Positions 56,316-64,000 of a stretch of 64,000 nucleotides of DNA are shown in pieces. This DNA comes from Streptomyces longispororuber. Lineage in GTDB: Bacteria > Actinomycetota > Actinomycetes > Streptomycetales > Streptomycetaceae. The notes below the pieces were generated by a model that saw only the letters and a list, made by a program, of their open reading frames with translations, ran no database searches and was not told the DNA's origin. The stretch's first letter is position 1. Each line of letters begins with the position of its first letter. The stretch spans positions 1 to 64,000 of the forward strand of contig NZ_BNBT01000018.1 of assembly GCF_014656095.1 (NCBI RefSeq), given 5' to 3'. A program made the translations under genes and the position numbers.

Positions 56316-56372
56316 TCTGGATGTCGGCAGGCGCTCGCACCACACAGTGAGAGACCCAAAGACAACACCCAT

Positions 56373-56459
56373 GCGCGGGTGGCGGAATAGGCAGACGCGC
56401 TGGATTCAGGTTCCAGTGCCCGAAAGGGCGTGGGGGTTCAACTCCCCCCTCGCGCACCA
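56373..56459 (+). tRNA. tRNA-Leu (CAG)
   Basis: Class II tRNA with a long variable arm (GTGCCCGAAAGGGCGT), acceptor GCGCGGG paired to CTCGCGC (one G-T), T loop GGTTCAACT, anticodon CAG at 56407-56409. Unlike the other two tRNAs, CCA is encoded (56457-56459). Confidence 0.96.
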
Positions 56460-56463
56460 AGTG

Positions 56464-56492
56464 AGACCCCAGTTCATCTGGGGTCTTTCTTT
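56464..56492 (+). terminator. Terminator after tRNA-Leu
   Basis: 9-bp perfect stem, arms 56464-56472 and 56478-56486, then TTCTTTTTT, the only terminator here with a long T-run. Confidence 0.9.
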
Positions 56493-56849
56493 TTTCTCCA
56501 GCTCTTTCGCGGCTGGTCGCCGGGGTAGTGCGGTCGGCTGCGATGGCGCCCATGCCCACGCCCATGCCCATGCCCGGTCGGTGTCCGTGGGCACGCTTCC
56601 GGTCGCATCTGTGTCCGGATGTCGACTGCTGCCGACTCTCGCGGGGCGTGCGGGAGTCGTGATGTATGTCACCCGTCAGGCCCGTGATGGTGGTCGGGCG
56701 GAGTTATCCACAGGCTCTGACGAGGATTCGTTCGCGGCGGTACGGTCGATGGCAGTTGATGTTCGCGACGCCGCTCGCCGACGCGGGGTGGATGTGCCTC
56801 GACCGGGGTGTGTCGGCAGGGGCTGCGCGGACACCGGAACCGGGGGGCG
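56493..56849. other. Spacer before DUF2252, with one DnaA box
   Basis: No credible gene. GCCCATGCCCACGCCCATGC shows 6-bp repeats near 56550-56575. A perfect TTATCCACA lies at 56704-56712. Confidence 0.5.
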
Positions 56850-58424
56850 ATGGCCGTGACTGAGACAACTGACACATCAGGTACGGGCGGACGGGCCGCA
56901 GCGGAGGGTGTCGCTGAGGGCGCGGGCGCCGCCGCGGCCGGTGCCGTCGGCGGACGGACCTCCGGTGCGGCGCTGCCGGGGCCGCGTGAGGCGCGTGGCG
57001 CCTGGCGGCTGCCTCACGTGGAGGGCTTCGCTCGCCACCCCGCGCTCGGCGGTACGGAGCAGGCGAGGCCCAAGCAGGAGGGCAAGGCCCTGCGCGCAGG
57101 CGTCCCGCGCTCCGCGCACGCGCGGTTCGTGCCGGACGACCGCCGCCCCGACCCGCTCTCCGTCCTGGCGGAGACCAACAGGGGCCGGCTCCCGGAGCTC
57201 GCCCCGATCCGTACGGGCCGGATGGCCGCGACGCCGTTCGCCTTCCTGCGCGGATCGGCCGGGCTCATGGCCCACGACCTCGCGCGCACCCCCGCCACCG
57301 GCATCGGCGCACAGATCTGCGGCGACGCCCACGCGGCCAACTTCGGCCTGTACGGGGACGCGCGCGGCGGCCTCATCATCGATCTGAACGACTTCGACGA
57401 AACCGCCCACGGCCCCTGGGAGTGGGACGTCAAACGGCTGGCCGCCTCCCTCGTCCTCGCCGGCCGCGAGGCGGGCGCCACCGAGGACGCCTGCAAGGAA
57501 GCCGCCTACGACGCCGTCGGCGCGTACCGCCGCACGATGCGCCTGCTCGCGAAGCTCCCGGTCCTCGACGCCTGGAACGCGATCGCCGACGAGGAGCTGG
57601 TCTCCCACACCGACGCGCGCGACCTGCTCGGCACCCTCGACCGGGTCTCGCAGAAGGCCCGGCAGAACACGAGCGCGCGCTTCGCGGCCAAGTCGACCGA
57701 GCCGGTCGAGGGCGCGGGGGACGGCCACGACGGCGTTACGGCCCGGCGCTTCGTCGACGCCCCGCCGGTCCTGCGGCGCATACCGGACGCCGAGGCGGCG
57801 GCGGTCGCCCTCGCCCTGGGCGAATACCGGAACACGCTGTCCGAGGACCGCCTCCCCCTGCTCGCGCGGTACGCGATCCAGGACGTGGCGTTCCGTGTCG
57901 TCGGCACCGGAAGCGTCGGCCTGCGGTCGTACGTGGTGCTGCTCCTGGACCACCGGGGCGAGCCGCTGGTGCTCCAGGTCAAGGAGGCGTGCCCCTCGGC
58001 GTTGCTGCCCCACCTGCCCGCGGCCGGCTTCAAGGCACAGGACGTCGTTCACGAGGGCCGGAGGGTGGTGCTCGGCCAGAAGCGGATGCAGGTGGTCAGC
58101 GACTTCCTGCTCGGCTGGACCACGATCGCCGGGCGCCCCTTCCAGGTGCGGCAGTTCCGCAACCGCAAGGGCAGCGTCGACCCGGCCGCCCTCGCCCCCG
58201 ATCAACTGGATGACTACGGCCGTATGACCGGTGCCCTCCTGGCCCGCGCGCACGCCCACAGCGCCGATCCGCGCCTCATAGCCGGGTACTGCGGCAAGAA
58301 CGACGAACTGGACGAGGCCGTGGCCGACTTCGCGGTGACCTACGCCGACCGTACGGAGGCGGACCACGCACTGCTGGTCACCGCCGTACGGGAGGGGCGC
58401 ATCGCGGCTGAGACGGGGGTGTGA
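56850..58424 (+). CDS. DUF2252 family protein
   Basis: 524 aa. Gly/Ala-rich start, then the DUF2252 core: TPFAFLRGSAGLMAHDLA, ICGDAHAANFGLYGD and DLNDFDETAHGPWEWDVKRL, YCGKNDELDEAVADFA near the end. The GDAHxxNF and DxNDFD signatures resemble those of aminoglycoside-phosphotransferase-like kinases, so an ATP-using role is plausible; no substrate is known. ATG 56850 has GGGGGGCG directly upstream. Confidence 0.88.
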   Translation: MAVTETTDTSGTGGRAAAEGVAEGAGAAAAGAVGGRTSGAALPGPREARGAWRLPHVEGFARHPALGGTEQARPKQEGKALRAGVPRSAHARFVPDDRRPDPLSVLAETNRGRLPELAPIRTGRMAATPFAFLRGSAGLMAHDLARTPATGIGAQICGDAHAANFGLYGDARGGLIIDLNDFDETAHGPWEWDVKRLAASLVLAGREAGATEDACKEAAYDAVGAYRRTMRLLAKLPVLDAWNAIADEELVSHTDARDLLGTLDRVSQKARQNTSARFAAKSTEPVEGAGDGHDGVTARRFVDAPPVLRRIPDAEAAAVALALGEYRNTLSEDRLPLLARYAIQDVAFRVVGTGSVGLRSYVVLLLDHRGEPLVLQVKEACPSALLPHLPAAGFKAQDVVHEGRRVVLGQKRMQVVSDFLLGWTTIAGRPFQVRQFRNRKGSVDPAALAPDQLDDYGRMTGALLARAHAHSADPRLIAGYCGKNDELDEAVADFAVTYADRTEADHALLVTAVREGRIAAETGV

Positions 58425-58503
58425 GGGAGCCTGAGAGGCGCGAGGCCGCCGACGTCCCGGTTCTGGGCACGGTGGCGCGCGGCCCGTGTCCTACGCTGGG
58501 CAG

Positions 58504-59352
58504 GTGACGACCCCGGAAGCCGAGCAAGCACAGGACGAGACGCCCGAGCAAGCGCCGCAGGACGGTGGCGCCCGGCCCGAGGAGCGGCTCGAGAAGGCTG
58601 TGCGGGCGGCCGAGCAGGCGTTGATCGAGTACGAGATCGCGGTGGAGACGTTCCGGGTCGAAGTGGAGAACTTCTCCCGGCTGCACCACCAGAAGCTCGG
58701 CCCCATGTACGCCCGCCTCGACGAGCTGGACGCACTGATCGCCGAGGCCGTCGCGGCACGGTCCGGCGATCCGGAGGACCGACGCAAGGCGGCGGAGGCC
58801 AGGGCGCGGGTCCTGCCGATGCCGGGCGTGGACGAGCTGTTCCACGGCTGGATGGACGGCGACGGGCTGCTCCCCGAGGCCGCCGCGATGCTGACCGATC
58901 AGTCGGTGCGGCCGCCGCAACGGGTGCGGCCCAGTGACGAGGCGCGCAAGCTCTACCGCGAGCTGGTCCGCAAGGCCCACCCCGACCTCGCGCAGGACGA
59001 GCAGGAGCGGGAGCGGCGGGACGCGTTCATCGCGCGGGTGAACGCCGCGTACGGCCGTGGTGACGAGGCGCTGCTGCGCGAGCTGCACGAGGAGTGGGAC
59101 GCGGGGCCGGTGCCGGACGAGCGGCGGCCCACCCCGAGCGAGGAGCTGTACGCGCGGCTCGAGTGGCTCGCACAGCGCAAGGAGCTTCTGTCGGTGGTCG
59201 CGCGTGAGCTGGAGGAGAGCGCGATCGGCGCGATGCTGAAGCTGGCGCCGGACGACCCGGACCGGCTCCTCGACGAGATCGCCGAGCAACTGCTGGCCCA
59301 GGTGGCGGAGCGCGAGGCGGAGCTGGAGCAGTTGCGCGGCCGCGTGACGTGA
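58504..59352 (+). CDS. J-domain (DnaJ-like) protein
   Basis: 282 aa. The N-terminal 100 residues are acidic and coiled-coil (EERLEKAVRAAEQALIEYEI, RLDELDALIAEAVAARS). A J-domain lies at about 145-190: ARKLYRELVRKAHPDLAQ with the HPD tripeptide, then RRDAFIARVNAAYGRGDE. The HPD stimulates DnaK ATPase, so the protein may guide a chaperone. The C-terminus is again helical (WLAQRKELLSVVARELEE, LLAQVAEREAELEQLRG). GTG 58504 is chosen because the protein is hydrophilic from there; the ribosome site is weak. Confidence 0.8.
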   Translation: MTTPEAEQAQDETPEQAPQDGGARPEERLEKAVRAAEQALIEYEIAVETFRVEVENFSRLHHQKLGPMYARLDELDALIAEAVAARSGDPEDRRKAAEARARVLPMPGVDELFHGWMDGDGLLPEAAAMLTDQSVRPPQRVRPSDEARKLYRELVRKAHPDLAQDEQERERRDAFIARVNAAYGRGDEALLRELHEEWDAGPVPDERRPTPSEELYARLEWLAQRKELLSVVARELEESAIGAMLKLAPDDPDRLLDEIAEQLLAQVAEREAELEQLRGRVT

Positions 59353-59618
59353 CGGGCGTGCGCCGGGCCGCGGTGTGTGGCTCCGGCGCGTGCCCGGTGT
59401 CGGGCCGTGGGACCTTGTGCCGGGCTCTATGGGGGCATGCAGGGCGGTATGGGGGCGTGCGGGGCTGCGTGGTGGGGTGACCGGACTGGCCGGGCCGGAT
59501 GGTGGGTGGTGTGGGGGCCTGCCGGGGGTGGGGGCTGTACCGGGTTCGAGGGGGTGGCTCGGCTGGTTCCGGGTGGTCGGGCCGGGGGGTCGTGGTGGGG
59601 TCGGGTAGCGTCGGTGGC
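59353..59618. other. G-rich spacer before the rhodanese gene
   Basis: 266 bases of G/T-rich DNA (TATGGGGGC, GGGTGGGGGCTG) without a gene that I can support. Confidence 0.5.
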
Positions 59619-59966
59619 ATGCAATTCGGTTCTGGTGTGCCCACGGTCACGGTCGCTGATCTCTCGGACGGAGACTTCCTGCTCGACGTCCGCGAGGACG
59701 ATGAGTGGCAGGCCGGTCACGCGGCGAACGCGCTGCACATTCCGATGAGTGAGTTCACGGCCCGTTTCGGTGAGTTGACGGAGGCGGCGCCGCAGGACGG
59801 CAAGGTGCACGTGATCTGCCGGTCCGGGGGACGCTCGGCGCAGGTGACGATGTACCTCGCCCAGCAGGGCTTCGACGCGGTGAACGTGGACGGCGGCATG
59901 CAGGTCTGGGAGGCCTCCGGCAAGCCGGTCGTCGACGACAAGGGCCAGCCGGGCACCGTCATCTAG
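59619..59966 (+). CDS. Rhodanese-like domain protein
   Basis: 115 aa, one rhodanese domain: DGDFLLDVREDDEWQAGHA at the start and the active-site loop VHVICRSGGRSAQVT, with the catalytic Cys. Rhodaneses transfer sulfane sulfur, for example to cyanide or thiols. It is cytosolic. ATG 59619 has no strong ribosome site (GGGTAGCGTCGGTGGC). It is convergent with the acyl-CoA dehydrogenase gene. Confidence 0.9.
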   Translation: MQFGSGVPTVTVADLSDGDFLLDVREDDEWQAGHAANALHIPMSEFTARFGELTEAAPQDGKVHVICRSGGRSAQVTMYLAQQGFDAVNVDGGMQVWEASGKPVVDDKGQPGTVI

Positions 59967-60179
59967 ATCTAGGGCGTCGGCATGTCCGCCTACCCCGCCC
60001 TGGTCCGCCAAGGGCGGTGCCCGCGTGCGGCGGGAGTGGGCGTGCTCCTACGGGCTCGGCCAGCCCTTCCTGTGCGTGCGGCGCTTCCGCACGGGTCCGC
60101 CTACGGAGTGGTGCCCCTGGGCGCTGAAGGCTCATGGCGTGCCCAGGTTGCCTGGCGGGGCCCGCGAAGCTCCGCTCCG

Positions 60180-61331
60180 TCAGCCGGGGGCGTGGGCGGA
60201 GAGGATCTCGCCGAGGGCTTCCTCGTGGGCTGCCGCGGGGCCCAGGGAGAGCTCCAGGTACTTGGCCCAGGCGTGGTAGCGGTGCAGGGGGTAGTCGGTG
60301 TCCGCGCCCAGGCCGCCGTGCAGGTGCTGCGCGGTCTGGACGACGCGGCGCACACCGTCCGCCGCCCACGTCTTGGCCACGGCTATGTCCGCGGCGACGG
60401 GCAGGGGGCCGCCGTTGCCCGGGGGCGTGGCATCCGGCGTGCTGAGTCGCCAGGCGGCCTGCCAGAGGGTGGCTTCCATGGCACGCAGGTCGATGTAGCG
60501 GTCGGCGGCCTGGACCGCGACGGCCTGGAACGTGGCGATGGGGTGGCCGAACTGCTCCCGCTTTCCGGCGTATTCGCTGGTCATTCGCAGCACCTCGGTG
60601 CCGAGGCCCAGGGCGAGCGCGCAGGTGCCCGTCGCGAGCAGGTGGCGCAGGAAGTCCCAGGCTCCGGCGGCGGTGACGAGGTCGTGGCCCGGGACGCGCA
60701 CCGAATCCAGGTGCAGCTCGCCGAGGCGTTCGCCGTGGGTGGAGAACTGCTCGGCGATGCCCAGTCCGGGGGCGGTGCGGGGCACGACGGCGAGAACGGC
60801 GCGGCCCTCCGGAGTGGCGGCCGGTACGAGGACGAAGTCAGCCTCGTGGGCCCAGGGCACGGCGGTCTGGGTGCCGTCGAGCAGCCAGTCGGGTCCGTCG
60901 GGCCGGGCTGTGACGGCGAGTTCGGCAGCATCATGACCCGTGCGTCCGTGCGCGGCGACGGACAGGACGACGTCACCACGAGCGGCCCTCGGGAGGAGCC
61001 GTTGCCTCAACTCCGCGCTGCCGTGCGCCTGTAGTGCGTATGCGGCCGCACTCGACTCCAGGAGCGGGACGCGGGCAAGGACCTTCGCGGACTCGCGCAG
61101 CACCAGGCAGAGCGCGATGGCGTCGAGGCCCGAACCACCGTACTCGGGAGCGAGGAGCAGACTGAGCAGGTCGGCGTCCGCCAGCCTGGCCCACAAGGCG
61201 CGGTCGAAGTCCTCGGCGACGGCGCCCGGGGTGAGTGAGGGGCTCGGCACACCGTCCGGCGCCACGTCGGCGAAGAGGGCCTTCGCCGCTTCGAGCGCCG
61301 CCTGCTGCTCCTCGGTGAAGGTGAAGTCCAC
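60180..61331 (-). CDS. Acyl-CoA dehydrogenase (steroid/branched-substrate type)
   Basis: 383 aa, FAD-dependent. Domains: N-terminal helices (MDFTFTEEQQAALEAAKALF, LLLAPEYGGSGLDAIAL), middle beta region (GPDWLLDGTQTAVPWAHEADF), C-terminal helices (KREQFGHPIATFQAVAVQAADRY and HLHGGLGADTDYPLHRYHAW). At the place where many members have the catalytic Glu (the YEG region), this protein reads HRYHAWAKYLE and lacks it; heterodimeric steroid-side-chain dehydrogenases are like this in one subunit. GTG 61331 has GAGG 7-8 bases upstream. A KstR-like palindrome precedes it. Confidence 0.85.
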   Translation of the reverse strand: MDFTFTEEQQAALEAAKALFADVAPDGVPSPSLTPGAVAEDFDRALWARLADADLLSLLLAPEYGGSGLDAIALCLVLRESAKVLARVPLLESSAAAYALQAHGSAELRQRLLPRAARGDVVLSVAAHGRTGHDAAELAVTARPDGPDWLLDGTQTAVPWAHEADFVLVPAATPEGRAVLAVVPRTAPGLGIAEQFSTHGERLGELHLDSVRVPGHDLVTAAGAWDFLRHLLATGTCALALGLGTEVLRMTSEYAGKREQFGHPIATFQAVAVQAADRYIDLRAMEATLWQAAWRLSTPDATPPGNGGPLPVAADIAVAKTWAADGVRRVVQTAQHLHGGLGADTDYPLHRYHAWAKYLELSLGPAAAHEEALGEILSAHAPG

Positions 61332-61419
61332 CGCTCGTCCTCCCCGCCCCGGCCTGTCCGTGTCTGCCCGTGCCCGTCCTCACACCACTGCGTCCGCGTG
61401 CGCTGACGGAGCGTCAAGA

Positions 61420-61433
61420 TAGAACAGGTTCTA
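61420..61433. promoter_or_regulatory. KstR-type operator palindrome
   Basis: TAGAACAGGTTCTA, a perfect 14-bp palindrome with 2-bp spacer, fits the TnnAACnnGTTnnA consensus of the TetR-family regulator KstR. It lies 89 bases upstream of the acyl-CoA dehydrogenase start and 30 bases from the paaE stop. Confidence 0.6.
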
Positions 61434-61462
61434 GGAGAAGGGAACAGGCGGGCGGGGAGCGT

Positions 61463-62530
61463 TCAGCGGTCGAAGTCCAGCTCCACCTTGTCCGTGGTGG
61501 GGTGGGACTGGCAGGCCAGTACGTACCCCGCCTCGGTCTCCTCCGGCTCCAGCGCGAAGTTCCGGTCCATCCGCACCTCGCCGGAGACCTTGAAGGCCCG
61601 GCAGGTGCCGCACACCCCGCCCTTGCAGGCGAACGGCGCGTCCGCGCGGTTGCGCAGCACCGTGTCGAGCAATGACTCGCCGGCCTGGACCGGCCAGGTG
61701 CCGGAGCGGCCGTCGAGGGTGACGGTGACCGTGCTGTGCTGGGGCGTCGGGAGGGGCGCCGAAGCCGTGGGTGCGGCGTCGACGTGGAAGATCTCCTCGT
61801 GGATGCGGCGGCGGTCGACGCCGAGGGAGCGCAGGGTCCGCTCCGCGCTCTGCACCAGGCCGTACGGGCCGCACAGGAACCAGCCGTCCACCTCGGCGAC
61901 CGGCAGCAGCGCGGGCAGCAACCGGGCGAGCCGCTCCTGGTCGAGCCGTCCGGAGGTGAGGCCGGCCTGCTGCTCCTCCCGGGAGAGCACCGTCACGAGC
62001 TGGAACCGGTCCGGCCAGCGGTCCTTGAGGTCGGCGACCTCCTCCAGGAACATCGTGGAGGCGGTGGTGCGGTCGCTGCGGACGAGGCAGAACGTGGCGC
62101 CCGGCTCGCGCTCCAGAAGCGTGGTGACGATGGAGAGCACCGGGGTGATGCCGCTGCCGCCGACCACCGCCGCGTACCGCCCGGGCGCGGGGTCCAGGGT
62201 GAAGCGGCCCGCAGGCGTCATCACCTCCAGCTCGTCGCCCACGGCTATCTCCTTGTGCGCGTACGTGGAGAAGGCGCCGCCGTCCACGACGCGCACGCCG
62301 ACCCGCAGCGTCCGCGGTTCCCCGGCGGCTTCCGGTGCGGGCGCGGGCGAGCAGATGGAGTACGTGCGGCGGACCTCGACGCCGTCCACGACGCGGCGCA
62401 GGGCGAGGTGCTGGCCCGGGGCGTAGCGGTACTCCTCACGGAGGGGTTCCGGGACGTCGAAGGTGAGGGCCACGGAGTCGTCGGTGAGCTGCTCGACGGC
62501 CGCCACGCGCAGCGGATGGAAGCGCGCCAT
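61463..62530 (-). CDS. paaE: 1,2-phenylacetyl-CoA epoxidase reductase subunit PaaE
   Basis: 355 aa. FAD domain with RRTYSICSPAP, NAD domain with GGSGITPVLSIV and FLCGPYGLV, and a C-terminal 2Fe-2S ferredoxin domain (CKGGVCGTCRAF, then CQSHP). It passes electrons from NADPH to the PaaAC monooxygenase, which epoxidises phenylacetyl-CoA. ATG 62530 overlaps the paaD stop (TGATG) with AAGGAG 5 bases upstream; GTG 62533 is the alternative. Confidence 0.95.
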   Translation of the reverse strand: MARFHPLRVAAVEQLTDDSVALTFDVPEPLREEYRYAPGQHLALRRVVDGVEVRRTYSICSPAPAPEAAGEPRTLRVGVRVVDGGAFSTYAHKEIAVGDELEVMTPAGRFTLDPAPGRYAAVVGGSGITPVLSIVTTLLEREPGATFCLVRSDRTTASTMFLEEVADLKDRWPDRFQLVTVLSREEQQAGLTSGRLDQERLARLLPALLPVAEVDGWFLCGPYGLVQSAERTLRSLGVDRRRIHEEIFHVDAAPTASAPLPTPQHSTVTVTLDGRSGTWPVQAGESLLDTVLRNRADAPFACKGGVCGTCRAFKVSGEVRMDRNFALEPEETEAGYVLACQSHPTTDKVELDFDR

Positions 62531-63030
62531 CACAACTCCTTGAAGTGGTCGAAGGGTTCGCGGCAGGTCACGCAGCGGCGCAGCGCCTTGCAGGCCGTGG
62601 ACGAGAAGCGGCTGAGCAGTTCGGTGTCGGTGGAGCCGCAGTGCGGGCAGCGGACCGTGAGGGTGAGCGGCACGGGGCCGTCGGCGGTGTGCGGACGGGG
62701 CGGGGCGATGCCGAACTCGGCCAGCTTGCGGCGGCCCTCGGCGCTGATGTCGTCCGTGGACCAGGCCGGGGAGAGCACCGTGCGCACCTCAACGTCGGCC
62801 ATGCCGTGCTCGTGCAGGACCCGCTCTATGTCCGCGCTCATGGCCTCGATCGCGGGACAGCCGGTGTACGTCGGCGTCAGCTCGACCTCGACGCGGCTCG
62901 GCCCGCTGACGTGCACCCCGCGCACCACGCCCAGCTCCGCGAGGGTCAGGACGGGCAGCTCGGGGTCGGGCACCGAGCCCGCCAGGGCGAGGAGCCGCTC
63001 CTCCAGGGGGGTGGGCGCGGTGGTCACCAT
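62530..63030 (-). CDS. paaD: 1,2-phenylacetyl-CoA epoxidase subunit PaaD
   Basis: 166 aa. DUF59/SufT-like N-terminal part (VPDPELPVLTLAELGVVRGV, TPTYTGCPAIEAMS) and a C-terminal zinc-ribbon (CPHCGST ... CVTCREPFDHFKEL). It is thought to help mature the iron cluster of the epoxidase. ATG 63030; the frame overlaps the paaC stop, so it is coupled to paaC. Confidence 0.93.
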   Translation of the reverse strand: MVTTAPTPLEERLLALAGSVPDPELPVLTLAELGVVRGVHVSGPSRVEVELTPTYTGCPAIEAMSADIERVLHEHGMADVEVRTVLSPAWSTDDISAEGRRKLAEFGIAPPRPHTADGPVPLTLTVRCPHCGSTDTELLSRFSSTACKALRRCVTCREPFDHFKEL

Positions 63031-63749
63031 GACGCCCCCGGGTGGCTGCGGTGCAGGTGCTGCATCTCGGCGAGCATCCGCCCGAAGGACTCCGTGTGCA
63101 GGCCCTGGCGCCCGGCGCCCGCGGTCCAGGCCCCGGTCTGCGGGCCCTCCGGGACGGTCAGCGTCGCCTTCCGGACGACGGAGGTGACCACGGCCGTCCA
63201 CTCGGTGCGCAGGGACTCCCCGTCGACGTCCAGGCCCTGTACCGGCTGGAACAGCTCGCCGGTGAACCGCCACAGCGCGTCGAGGCCGCGCTGCATCCGC
63301 TCGTGGCTCTCGGCCGTGCCGTCGCCGAGGCGGAGGGTCCACTGCTCGGCGTGGTCCCGGTGGTAGGCGACTTCCTTGGCGGCCTTCGCGGCCAGCGGTG
63401 CAAGCTCGCTGTCCGTGGTGGCAAGGCGGTCGTACAGCAGGTGCTGGTAGACGGAGAAGTAGAGCTGGCGGGTGATGGTGTGGGCGAAGTCGCCGTTCGG
63501 CTGCTCGACCAACTGGACGTTGCGGAAGGCGCGCTCCTCGCGCAGGTACGCCAGCTCGTCCTCGTCGCCGACCAGGGACAGCAGGACCCGGGCCTGGCCC
63601 AGGAGGTCCAGGGCGATGTTCGCCAGGGCGACCTCCTCTTCGAGGACGGGGGCGTGTCCCGCCCACTCGCCCAGGCGGTGGGAGAGCACCAGTGCGTCGT
63701 CGCCGAGGGCGAGGGCCGCGGCGTCGGCCGTGCGGGGCGCGGTGGTCAC
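63024..63749 (-). CDS. paaC: 1,2-phenylacetyl-CoA epoxidase structural subunit PaaC
   Basis: 241 aa, helical bundle of ferritin-like fold: RLGEWAGHAPVLEEEVALAN, ALDLLGQARVLLSLVGDEDE, KEVAYHRDHAEQWTLRLGDG, LWRFTGELFQPVQ. It is the non-catalytic partner of PaaA. GTG 63749 overlaps the paaB stop (GTGA). It matches the family length (about 245). Confidence 0.94.
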   Translation of the reverse strand: MTTAPRTADAAALALGDDALVLSHRLGEWAGHAPVLEEEVALANIALDLLGQARVLLSLVGDEDELAYLREERAFRNVQLVEQPNGDFAHTITRQLYFSVYQHLLYDRLATTDSELAPLAAKAAKEVAYHRDHAEQWTLRLGDGTAESHERMQRGLDALWRFTGELFQPVQGLDVDGESLRTEWTAVVTSVVRKATLTVPEGPQTGAWTAGAGRQGLHTESFGRMLAEMQHLHRSHPGASW

Positions 63750-64000
63750 AGGTGCTGCACCCCTTCCGGGATGTCGTAGAACGTCGGGTGGCGGTACGGC
63801 TTGTCGGCGGCCGGGTCGAAGAAGGCGTCCTTCTCGTCCGGTGAGGAGGCGGTGATCGCGGCGGACGGCACCACCCACAGGGAGACGCCCTCGCTCCGGC
63901 GGGTGTACAGGTCGCGGGCGTTGCGCAGGGCCATCTCGGCGTCCGGGGCGTGCAGGCTGCCCGCGTGCGTGTGCGAGAGGCCGCGGCGCGAGCGCACGAA
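63746..64000 (-). CDS. paaB: 1,2-phenylacetyl-CoA epoxidase subunit PaaB, partial
   Basis: The C-terminal 84 residues only; the start is beyond the right edge. FVRSRRGLSHTHAGSLHAPD, the NARDLYTRRSEG stretch and PEGVQHL match PaaB (about 95-100 aa in full). It fits the fixed order paaA-B-C-D-E; paaA should lie outside the window. Confidence 0.93.
   Translation of the reverse strand, partial: FVRSRRGLSHTHAGSLHAPDAEMALRNARDLYTRRSEGVSLWVVPSAAITASSPDEKDAFFDPAADKPYRHPTFYDIPEGVQHL

Noticed and set aside
54690..56372. Long open frames on both strands upstream of fhaA
   Set aside because: All are low complexity, overlap one another on both strands, and lack ribosome sites or domains. Long frames arise by chance in DNA this rich in G and C, and tandem repeats without stop codons extend them.

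Overview
The window is GC-rich chromosomal DNA of a Streptomyces or close relative, from the replication-origin-proximal core. Support comes from the gene order gnd end, recF, dciA-like, gyrB, gyrA, DUF3566, tRNA-Ile, DLW-39, tRNA-Ala, and from chaplins, crgA, class E sortases, a MelC1/MelC2 tyrosinase pair and the fhaA-fhaB-PP2C-ftsW/rodA-pbpA-pknB cluster. Many starts are GTG and many genes overlap by ATGA or GTGA. The origin itself should lie just beyond the left edge, since in this group it sits between dnaA and dnaN.

Layout. 0-8 kb: DNA replication and topology genes. 8.3-13.7 kb: tRNA-Ile and tRNA-Ala with strong terminators, small secreted or membrane proteins, and an HTH regulator paired with a Ser/Thr kinase. 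14-18.3 kb: many small secreted proteins, including a tandem family of three near-identical two-cysteine exported proteins of unknown function (one pair shares 108 identical bases), then a short chaplin and a long LAETG-anchored chaplin. 18.4-32.1 kb: an ATP-grasp ligase and a secreted GH26-like glycosidase, divergently transcribed, then an eight-gene leftward Wzx/Wzy-type exopolysaccharide operon (GT4, polyprenyl glycosylphosphotransferase, Wzy/ligase, MurJ/Wzx flippase, polysaccharide deacetylase, GT4, Wzz-like, FemAB/GNAT-like). 33-38.5 kb: secreted proteins, a DUF5949-VKOR-melC1-melC2 unit, a further chaplin and an M23 peptidase.

38.5-54.6 kb is conserved growth and division core: DUF5324, cyclophilin, rhomboid, a cluster of DnaA boxes, crgA, DUF881, three sortases around a 52-aa membrane protein and pabA, then pknB, pbpA, ftsW/rodA, a PP2C phosphatase, fhaB and fhaA. 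A gene-free, repeat-rich and G-rich stretch of about 1.7 kb follows, before tRNA-Leu. 56.8-64 kb: DUF2252, a J-domain protein, a rhodanese, an acyl-CoA dehydrogenase behind a KstR-type palindrome, and the end of a phenylacetyl-CoA epoxidase operon (paaB partial, paaC, paaD, paaE).

Working together: chaplins, sortases, exopolysaccharide genes, tyrosinase and the signalling/cell-wall cluster all concern the cell surface and development. The long chaplin carries the LAxTG signal that class E sortases recognise. The least explained items are the three-copy secreted family, a 47-codon leader ORF overlapping the start of the short chaplin, a 16-bp repeat array upstream of a small secreted gene, the 18-bp array encoding a hexapeptide tail on a glycosyltransferase, and the DnaA-box cluster before crgA. 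Everything here comes from reading the sequence; no searches were run.
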